The notes below the pieces were generated by a model. It worked only from the letters and a program-made list of their open reading frames with translations. It was not told the DNA's origin and did not search any database. The position numbers were made by a program, and so were the translations under genes. From assembly GCA_036397475.1 (NCBI GenBank), contig DASWIV010000063.1:1-11772 (forward strand): DNA of 11,772 nt, read 5' to 3'. Shown here in pieces: positions 6,264 through 11,772 of the stretch. Source of the DNA: DASWIV01 sp036397475. Its GTDB lineage: Bacteria > JAJVIF01 > JAPKYR01. Each line of letters opens with the position of its first letter. The stretch's first letter is position 1.

Positions 6264-8792
6264 ATGAAATTCCTTCAGGAAGCTGACCGGCGATTCCCCG
6301 ATTTGTTCCCCCTTATGGTGCTCGCCTTTCTGGGTATCGCGTTTTTCTTCCCGGTGCTTTTTCTCGGGAAAGCTCCCGCCATGAACAGCATGCGAAACCA
6401 CGAGCCATGGCGCACTTCCCGAATTAATGACGGCGATGGACACGTAGAGTTTTCACCCAGTGGCGCTCCCCAATACGAATGGAACGCACCAGAAGGATTC
6501 GCGGACGATTTAAACAGGCAGTTTATCCCGTGGGGACTCTATTGCCAGGACAGGCTTCATCAAGGTGAATGGCCCCTGTGGAATCCCCAAGTCGCATGTG
6601 GGCAGCCTATGTACGCGAATCACCAGACAGGGCTGGCAAATCCGGTCATCCTGTTGTCATACATAATTTTTCCCGGGATGAATGCGTTTACAGCGATTTT
6701 CCTGAGTGTTTTTGTTTTGTCCGGCTGGGCTATGTATGGCTACCTCCGTTCAATTGGAATTGACAGAAAAGCCGCAATGCTCGGGGCAGTTACTTATCAA
6801 TTGATTCTTGGCTACATACCGGTTCTCGACACACTCGTAATTGAAAAAGCGATGTTCCCGTTCCTTCTTTACTGCGGCGAAAAATTAGTAAGGGCTCCTG
6901 CGGGTAAGGGCGCTGTGTGGGCGATCCTCGCAACAGTCACACTCGCACTTGTCCAGACCACATCCCACGCTCAGGAAGCTGTGTTCATTTCATACCTCTT
7001 CGGACCTTACATGGTGCTGGTCGCCGGAGGGCAGTACGCTTTCCCACGGGGAAAAAGGTGGTCTGTAATTGGAAACCGGGTTTTAACTGCCGCCGGCATT
7101 TACATCCCGGCGCTCTTGGTCGGAGCGATCCAGAATCTGCCAACATACGAATTTTATTCACTCTCGACGCGTATGGGCGATTTCAAAGAGCAGATAGGAC
7201 AGGCAACTGAACTTGAGCAATCGCTCTCGTGGATTCAGTCACTGATGATAGCTTTCCCGAAATTTTTCGGCGATTACAAGAGCTCCGGTGGAAATCTCGA
7301 ACACTACCTGTTGAATTACGGTTACGTTGGAATATTCACCCTGGCGGCTGTGCCGTTCGCCGGATGGATTCCGGAATCCAAACGACAGGTCTGGTTTTAC
7401 AGGATCGTCGGGCTGATATTCTTCGTTGCGATCATCAATAACTGGTGGTACTTCGAAGTACTCTGCAAACTCCCCCTGTTCAGGATCAGTTTGCAGAAGC
7501 CATTCAGCCCGTTATTTTTCTCGATAGTGGTCCTCGGCGCTCACGGTTTTGCGTTCCTGTTGAATCCCAGGCCAAAATTCACCCCATCGAATAAAACAAT
7601 GGGAACGACCGTACTGATCTGGCTCGCACTTGCACTGGGAATTGGCGTCCTGATGATATCAGACCTCGTATTGCCTGGGGCCTACTTCACCGAAGAACAG
7701 ATTTATGTCTTCGGGCAGATAGGGATCGGTACAGGCATAGCGGCAGCCGCTCTTCTTGTAGTAAGCATCGCATGGAGATTTATAAATGAAAAATTCCCTG
7801 ACGATATCGAAGGCAGGCATTCGATACTTCTTATCACAACCTTCATTCTGCTGCTTATAATTATTGGAGATCTGTTCCCCGTTAAATCCCACTTCAATCC
7901 GTTTGTTGATCGCGAGGACCTGAATTTTGAGACGCCACTGACCGAATTTCTCCATGCGAACTTAACGTGGGACCCCGGAGGCGACGGGCCGTACCGGTTC
8001 GGACGCTCGTGGAAGGAAATACTCCCTCCAAACACCGCGATGGTGTACGGGCTGGACGACTTTGGAGGATATGACAGCAACATGGTCCGCCACTACGGTG
8101 AACTGGTCCATGCCGTGGATTCCACCCTTCTTACGGGAATTCACTGGATAGAAACCCCGCGGTATCGTACCCGGTTCAAATCCAATGTCTGGAACATGCT
8201 GGGGGTTAAATATCTAGCGGCACATCCCGGGCACCAGGGACAATTTAATCCACCGGAAAAATGGAGCTACGTATTCCTCCAGGACAATGTCATGATAGTG
8301 GAAAATAACGAAGTTCTTCCGAGATTCCATATCGTCCACCGGATCCACGAAACGTCCGACCCGGATAAAGCGCTATCGATGACCCTTCAGATAGATCCGG
8401 CGTTCGAAGGCGTAGTCCTGAAACAACCGGATTCGAATTCCAGTTCGGTAATGGAGACAGATGAAAACACCGCGACAGACTTTGATGAAAATATCGAGAT
8501 AGTGGATTACCAGCCTGAGCATGTAACTGTCGACGCGACATTGGAAACGCCCGGGCTCCTGTGCTTTTTCGATGTGTGGTTCCCGGGATGGAAGGTATAT
8601 GTCGATGGAGCGGAAGCGAACCTGGAAAGGGTGAACTACTCGTTCAAGGGAGTTTACCTTCCCGCTGGACGACATGAAGTGCGGTTCGTTTATGTACCGA
8701 CGTGGCTGAAAATGGCATGGATACTGGCACTCACCGGACTTGTATTAACGATACTGCTATCGAGACCATTGTCGAAGCTATCCGGACCCTGA
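6264..8792 (+). CDS. YfhO-family polytopic membrane protein (GT-C-like)
   Basis: The 842-residue protein has the size and layout of the YfhO family, which resembles GT-C glycosyltransferases that take sugars from lipid carriers and act on the outer face of the membrane. An N-terminal helix (about 14-34) is followed by a loop with Asp81 and Asp82 in FADDLNRQFIPW, the place where GT-C enzymes carry an acidic catalytic residue, then GEWPLWNPQVACGQPMYANH. Roughly 11-13 further hydrophobic segments run to about residue 540. A large extracytoplasmic region follows, ending in the family-typical FPGWKVYVDG and LPAGRHEVRFVYVP, and a last helix (about 815-833). The ATG at 6264 has no Shine-Dalgarno. 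Its gene follows a terminator and precedes rel, with no sugar genes nearby, so the substrate cannot be inferred. Family membership is well supported; enzymatic activity is not proven for most members. Confidence 0.85.
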   Translation: MKFLQEADRRFPDLFPLMVLAFLGIAFFFPVLFLGKAPAMNSMRNHEPWRTSRINDGDGHVEFSPSGAPQYEWNAPEGFADDLNRQFIPWGLYCQDRLHQGEWPLWNPQVACGQPMYANHQTGLANPVILLSYIIFPGMNAFTAIFLSVFVLSGWAMYGYLRSIGIDRKAAMLGAVTYQLILGYIPVLDTLVIEKAMFPFLLYCGEKLVRAPAGKGAVWAILATVTLALVQTTSHAQEAVFISYLFGPYMVLVAGGQYAFPRGKRWSVIGNRVLTAAGIYIPALLVGAIQNLPTYEFYSLSTRMGDFKEQIGQATELEQSLSWIQSLMIAFPKFFGDYKSSGGNLEHYLLNYGYVGIFTLAAVPFAGWIPESKRQVWFYRIVGLIFFVAIINNWWYFEVLCKLPLFRISLQKPFSPLFFSIVVLGAHGFAFLLNPRPKFTPSNKTMGTTVLIWLALALGIGVLMISDLVLPGAYFTEEQIYVFGQIGIGTGIAAAALLVVSIAWRFINEKFPDDIEGRHSILLITTFILLLIIIGDLFPVKSHFNPFVDREDLNFETPLTEFLHANLTWDPGGDGPYRFGRSWKEILPPNTAMVYGLDDFGGYDSNMVRHYGELVHAVDSTLLTGIHWIETPRYRTRFKSNVWNMLGVKYLAAHPGHQGQFNPPEKWSYVFLQDNVMIVENNEVLPRFHIVHRIHETSDPDKALSMTLQIDPAFEGVVLKQPDSNSSSVMETDENTATDFDENIEIVDYQPEHVTVDATLETPGLLCFFDVWFPGWKVYVDGAEANLERVNYSFKGVYLPAGRHEVRFVYVPTWLKMAWILALTGLVLTILLSRPLSKLSGP

Positions 8793-8877
8793 ATTTTATC
8801 CCGGGTGGATCGCGTACAGATCTTTCCGGTATTCGGTTTCCTTCATTCCATTTAATGACATAAGCCCTTCCTATCGG

Positions 8878-8886
8878 TGATATAAT
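8878..8886 (+). promoter_or_regulatory. Extended -10 promoter immediately before rel
   Basis: TGATATAAT is a perfect extended -10 element. Only 10 nt separate it from the ATG at 8897, so the mRNA would begin about 3-5 nt before the start codon. No Shine-Dalgarno and no clear -35 are present. Confidence 0.6.
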
Positions 8887-8896
8887 AGTATTACTT

Positions 8897-11149
8897 ATGG
8901 TCAAACGCGCTACAGAAGTAAGGCGTACACAACGCAAAAACGGAATCCTGTGCGACTCCGGGCTCGATCCGAACCTCGACAGAATCCTGCAGCGCTTCCA
9001 GTCCGACAATACAAAATTCCATCCGGAACTTATCCTCAAAGCGTACGAGTTCGCAAAAAAAGCCCATGCAGGACAAGTAAGAAAAAGCGGAAATCCATAT
9101 ATTACCCATCCTGTGGAAGTCGCCGGCATCCTCGCCGACTTCAAACTCGATATCGCGGTCATCGCGGCAGCTATCCTGCACGATGTACTTGAAGATACAA
9201 ACGTCAAGAACGACCAGCTCAGGGCTGAATTCGGCGACGAGATCCTGCAGCTTGTACTTGGCGTCTCGAAATTAAGCAAACTTGAAAAAGAGCTTAACCT
9301 GTCCAAGTCTGACGAGCAGATCGAAAATCAGGCCAATATGATCATGGCAATGGCGCGCGACATCCGCGTTATCCTGATCAAGATGGCTGACCGCCTCCAC
9401 AACATGCGGACCCTGCAGCACCTGAAGCCGGAAGCGCAGATCCGGATATCCAAGGAAACTCTCGAATTTTTCGCGCCGCTCGCCCACCGACTCGGAATGG
9501 GAGCGTTGCGCTGGGAACTTGAAGACCTGGCTTTCAAGCGGCTGTACCCGGAAGAGTACGAAGAACTTGTCCAGATGGTAGCGGTGAAGCGCGAGGACCG
9601 CGAACGGTATCTCCGTGAGGTCATTATCGCTCTTGAGCTTCTGCTCAAAAGAAATGAAATAAACGGACGGGTTATCGGACGGGCAAAACACCTTTATTCC
9701 ATCTGGCGAAAAATGCGCAGCGGTAACCTGACCTTCGACCAGGTGATGGACCTGCACGCTGTCAGGATAATTGTCGACAGTGTCCTTGACTGCTACAAGG
9801 TGTTAGGCTACATCCACACCATCTACAAACCACTTTTCGAGAGGTTCAAGGACTATATCGGATGTCCTAAATCCAACCTGTATCAGTCGCTTCACACTAC
9901 CGTGATCGGCCCCAAGGGTTCACCTGTCGAAATTCAGATCCGTACCTGGGAAATGCACCAGGTGGCGGAATACGGCATCGCAGCCCACTGGCTTTACAAG
10001 GAAGGGCGTCTCGCGAAATCGTCCCTCGATGAAAAGGTCACGTGGCTTCGCGAGATCATGGATTACAGGAAGGATTCACCCGATACCCGGTCGTTCGTCA
10101 ATGCCATGCTTGTGGAGATGTACCGAGACGAGGTTTTCGTGTTCACCCCGAAGGGCGATATCAAGATACTTCCAGCCGACTCTACCCCGGTGGATTTCGC
10201 GTACAGGATCCATACCCAGGTCGGTCATCGTTGCCGCGGAGCAAAGGTTAACAAGAAAATTGTTCCTCTCGACACTCCACTGAAAAATGGCGATATTGTG
10301 GACATCATTGTCGCGAGGGGCGATGCGATAAACGCTGGACCGTCGCGCGACTGGCTCCAGTTCGTAAAAACCCCGGGCGCCAGAGAAAAAATTCGTGCCT
10401 TCATGCGACGGGAAACTATCGAGCAGGCGGTCAAGTCGGGCAAAGAACTCCTTGATAAGGAGCAGAAGCGACTCGGATTAAACCACATAGGCATTACAAG
10501 CCAGGCTACCCTTAAGCGGGAACTGAAACTTTTCAACGCAAAAAATCTCGACGAGCTTTATTACACCATCGGACGAGGAGACCTTTCGGCACGCGAAGTC
10601 ATCGACCGCATCCGCGAGCGTATGGTCACCAAGCTCAAAGCCGCAAAAAAACAGCCTGCTTCAACCATTGTCGTAAGGCGGGACGCACCCCAGGGCGTAG
10701 CGGGCAATCTCGGGATAATGGTCGATGGCGACGCGGCAATATTTGTCAGGCTGGCCAAATGCTGCCAGCCGATCCCGGGCGACTCTATTGTCGGATTCAC
10801 GACCAAGGGACGCGGGGTAAGTATCCACACCAGAGAGTGCCCCCAGGTCAAAGCTATTGAAGACAAGGAACGACTTCTCAGCGCTGACTGGGATGAAAAT
10901 GTATCCCAGCAGTTCACTACCGGCATCGACGTTTTCTGCCTGAACAGGACTGGGATACTCTCCGATATCACCCAGGCATTGAGCGACTTCAAGATCGCCG
11001 TGAACGATGTCCGCATCAAGTACCACGGGGATCAGACCGCCAAGATCGAACTGTCGGTAAGCGCGACAAGCACCCATGAATTAAATTCCGTAATACACAA
11101 GATCCGAAGTATTCAGGACGTTATCGACGTTACAAGAACAAAGGGATAA
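8897..11149 (+). CDS. rel: Bifunctional (p)ppGpp synthetase/hydrolase, Rel/SpoT family
   Basis: This cytoplasmic 750-residue long RSH protein makes and degrades (p)ppGpp in the stringent response. The HD hydrolase domain has His57, HDVLED (95-100) and KMADRLHNMRTL, all intact. The synthetase domain has GRAKHLYSIWRKM, RFKD (316-319), NLYQSLHTT (327-335) and EIQIRT with Glu345. The RFKD motif is the RxKD version typical of bifunctional Rel, not the ExDD of monofunctional RelA. A TGS domain follows (about 413-473), then a helical region, a Cys/His element (Cys622, Cys623, His644, Cys648), and a C-terminal ACT domain (about 675-748). Both activities therefore look functional. It lacks a Shine-Dalgarno and follows an extended -10 box by 10 nt. 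dtd lies 108 bp downstream, a common neighbour. No alternative start fits better. Confidence 0.97.
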   Translation: MVKRATEVRRTQRKNGILCDSGLDPNLDRILQRFQSDNTKFHPELILKAYEFAKKAHAGQVRKSGNPYITHPVEVAGILADFKLDIAVIAAAILHDVLEDTNVKNDQLRAEFGDEILQLVLGVSKLSKLEKELNLSKSDEQIENQANMIMAMARDIRVILIKMADRLHNMRTLQHLKPEAQIRISKETLEFFAPLAHRLGMGALRWELEDLAFKRLYPEEYEELVQMVAVKREDRERYLREVIIALELLLKRNEINGRVIGRAKHLYSIWRKMRSGNLTFDQVMDLHAVRIIVDSVLDCYKVLGYIHTIYKPLFERFKDYIGCPKSNLYQSLHTTVIGPKGSPVEIQIRTWEMHQVAEYGIAAHWLYKEGRLAKSSLDEKVTWLREIMDYRKDSPDTRSFVNAMLVEMYRDEVFVFTPKGDIKILPADSTPVDFAYRIHTQVGHRCRGAKVNKKIVPLDTPLKNGDIVDIIVARGDAINAGPSRDWLQFVKTPGAREKIRAFMRRETIEQAVKSGKELLDKEQKRLGLNHIGITSQATLKRELKLFNAKNLDELYYTIGRGDLSAREVIDRIRERMVTKLKAAKKQPASTIVVRRDAPQGVAGNLGIMVDGDAAIFVRLAKCCQPIPGDSIVGFTTKGRGVSIHTRECPQVKAIEDKERLLSADWDENVSQQFTTGIDVFCLNRTGILSDITQALSDFKIAVNDVRIKYHGDQTAKIELSVSATSTHELNSVIHKIRSIQDVIDVTRTKG

Positions 11150-11166
11150 ATTGTATCCTCTGGAAA

Positions 11167-11175
11167 TGTGGATAA
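11167..11175 (-). promoter_or_regulatory. DnaA-box consensus match
   Basis: The minus strand reads TTATCCACA, an exact match to the classic DnaA box. A one-mismatch copy (TTATACATA) lies on the plus strand at 11240-11248. A single exact 9-mer has a fair chance of arising at random in a window this size, and there is no dnaA or dnaN nearby. Confidence 0.3.
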
Positions 11176-11240
11176 CTCGATTAAAAGTACAAAAATATTT
11201 AATAATATTGGACATTTTTAATAACTTAGCGGCATAAACT

Positions 11241-11250
11241 TATACATAAT
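11241..11250 (+). promoter_or_regulatory. Candidate -10 box just before dtd
   Basis: TATACATAAT contains two overlapping -10-like hexamers (TATACA and CATAAT). The second ends 7 nt before the dtd ATG, and there is no Shine-Dalgarno. No matching -35 stands out. Confidence 0.4.
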
Positions 11251-11257
11251 TTTCAAC

Positions 11258-11737
11258 ATGAGAGTCGTTGTGCAAAGATCCGGACCTGCTCATTGTGAGG
11301 TCAATGGAAAAGTTACAGGCAGCATAAATTCCGGCCTCGTTATCTTCGTTTCGGTCGATCCCGAAGACACGGAAAAAGATATTAAATGGATGGGAAATAA
11401 GATCTCCGGACTCAGGATTTTCCCCGATCCTGACAACAAAATGAACCGATCCATTCTGGATTTGATTGGTGACCCAGCTTCCGGTAATTCAGTGGCTCCA
11501 TCCATTCTCTCAATAAGCCAGTTCACTCTCCACGGCAGGGTCAAAAAAGGCTTCAGGCCATCTTTTACCGAAGCCGCTCATCCTGACAAGGGAAACGATT
11601 GTTATATCCGGCTTAACAATGATCTGCGGTCGAGGGGGATCGAAGTCGCCGAGGGATTATTCGGCGCCATGATGGATATCCACCTCGTCAACGATGGACC
11701 TGTTACCATTCTCATTGATTCAAAGGGAAGCTTTTAA
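11258..11737 (+). CDS. dtd: D-aminoacyl-tRNA deacylase Dtd
   Basis: Dtd removes D-amino acids wrongly attached to tRNA, working as a cytoplasmic dimer. The 159-residue protein starts with the family-typical MRVVVQR. It has KMNRSILD (61-68), the catalytic-type SQFT (87-90), KKGFRPSFTEAA, and LVNDGPVTILID with the Gly147-Pro148 pair corresponding to the cross-subunit Gly-cisPro motif that selects D-amino acids. The spacing from KMN to SQFT is 10 residues longer than in the usual bacterial enzyme because of extra sequence around residues 70-81 (IGDPASGNSVAP); both motifs are shifted by the same 10 residues, so the fold should be kept. It is preceded by a -10-like box and no Shine-Dalgarno. Placement after rel is common in bacteria. 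Confidence 0.95.
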   Translation: MRVVVQRSGPAHCEVNGKVTGSINSGLVIFVSVDPEDTEKDIKWMGNKISGLRIFPDPDNKMNRSILDLIGDPASGNSVAPSILSISQFTLHGRVKKGFRPSFTEAAHPDKGNDCYIRLNNDLRSRGIEVAEGLFGAMMDIHLVNDGPVTILIDSKGSF

Positions 11738-11772
11738 TATTCGTCGGGATCGTCGCCGTGAAGCCGCAGCCA
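11734..11772 (-). CDS. Possible C-terminal end of a minus-strand gene (partial)
   Basis: From the right edge, the minus strand reads 12 residues (WLRLHGDDPDEY) and then TAA at 11736-11734. Most codons end in G or C and the acidic tail is protein-like. If real, it would converge on dtd and overlap its stop codon by 4 bp. The fragment is too short to identify. Confidence 0.35.
   Translation of the reverse strand, partial: WLRLHGDDPDEY

Larger units (their letters stand above)
11150..11257. promoter_or_regulatory. AT-rich rel-dtd spacer
   Basis: The gap holds a DnaA-box match (11167-11175), an AT-rich stretch with the inverted repeat AATATT-TAAT-AATATT (11194-11209), and a -10-like box before dtd. 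I see no convincing terminator for rel, so some read-through into dtd is likely. Confidence 0.45.

Noticed and set aside
8793..8877. Possible terminator or small gene between the YfhO-like gene and rel
   Set aside because: No stable hairpin with a T run and no ribosome binding site with an open frame were found.
8731..9306. A 191-codon open frame on the minus strand across the start of rel
   Set aside because: It runs antisense to the conserved HD domain of Rel, and its Ser/Arg-rich translation resembles no family.
9875..9901. Leu in place of Gly in the NGYQSLHT motif of the Rel synthetase
   Set aside because: Bacillus-type Rel proteins also carry a hydrophobic residue here (NMYQSLHTT), so this is normal family variation.

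Overview
The window is bacterial chromosomal DNA of moderate G+C content, with AT-rich intergenic gaps. Two proteins carry lipoprotein-type or secretory signal peptides, and one of them is large and built of PKD-like and jelly-roll-like modules. This suggests a diderm bacterium, probably from a poorly cultivated lineage. I cannot name a phylum from the sequence. No tRNA, rRNA, CRISPR array, insertion sequence or phage gene was seen; this is ordinary core and accessory chromosome.

Layout. (1) Positions 1-1460, mostly minus strand: a strong promoter (1429-1457) drives purE (purine biosynthesis), followed 12 bp later by a PhnC-like ABC transporter ATPase. A possible C-terminal gene fragment on the plus strand converges on it at the left edge. 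(2) Positions 1492-2360: an unrecognised four-helix membrane protein (plus strand) and an unrecognised 119-residue soluble protein (minus strand) face each other across 38 bp. (3) Positions 2361-2682: a 322-bp divergent regulatory region with two recognisable promoters and four small inverted repeats. (4) Positions 2683-6235: an apparent two-gene operon for exported proteins, an HmuY-like small protein and a 960-residue modular lipoprotein, closed by a clear hairpin terminator. (5) Positions 6264-8792: a YfhO-family polytopic membrane protein. (6) Positions 8897-11737: a bifunctional Rel/SpoT (p)ppGpp synthetase/hydrolase and a D-aminoacyl-tRNA deacylase (dtd), a pair often neighbours in bacteria. 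A possible minus-strand gene end lies at the right edge.

Working together. PurE is housekeeping nucleotide synthesis; why an anion-transporter-like ATPase shares its transcript is not explained by the window. The two exported proteins probably share one promoter and act at the envelope. Rel and Dtd both relate to translation quality and stress, but each seems to have its own promoter.

The main points worth a second look are: three consecutive plus-strand genes (yfhO-like, rel, dtd) without a Shine-Dalgarno sequence and with a -10-like box only 7-11 nt before the start codon, which suggests leaderless mRNAs; the A-B-A-B modular architecture of the 960-residue lipoprotein with a roughly 370-residue N-terminal region I do not recognise; the purE/PhnC-like operon; and a 10-residue insertion in Dtd. 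I did not find a clearly novel multi-gene system.
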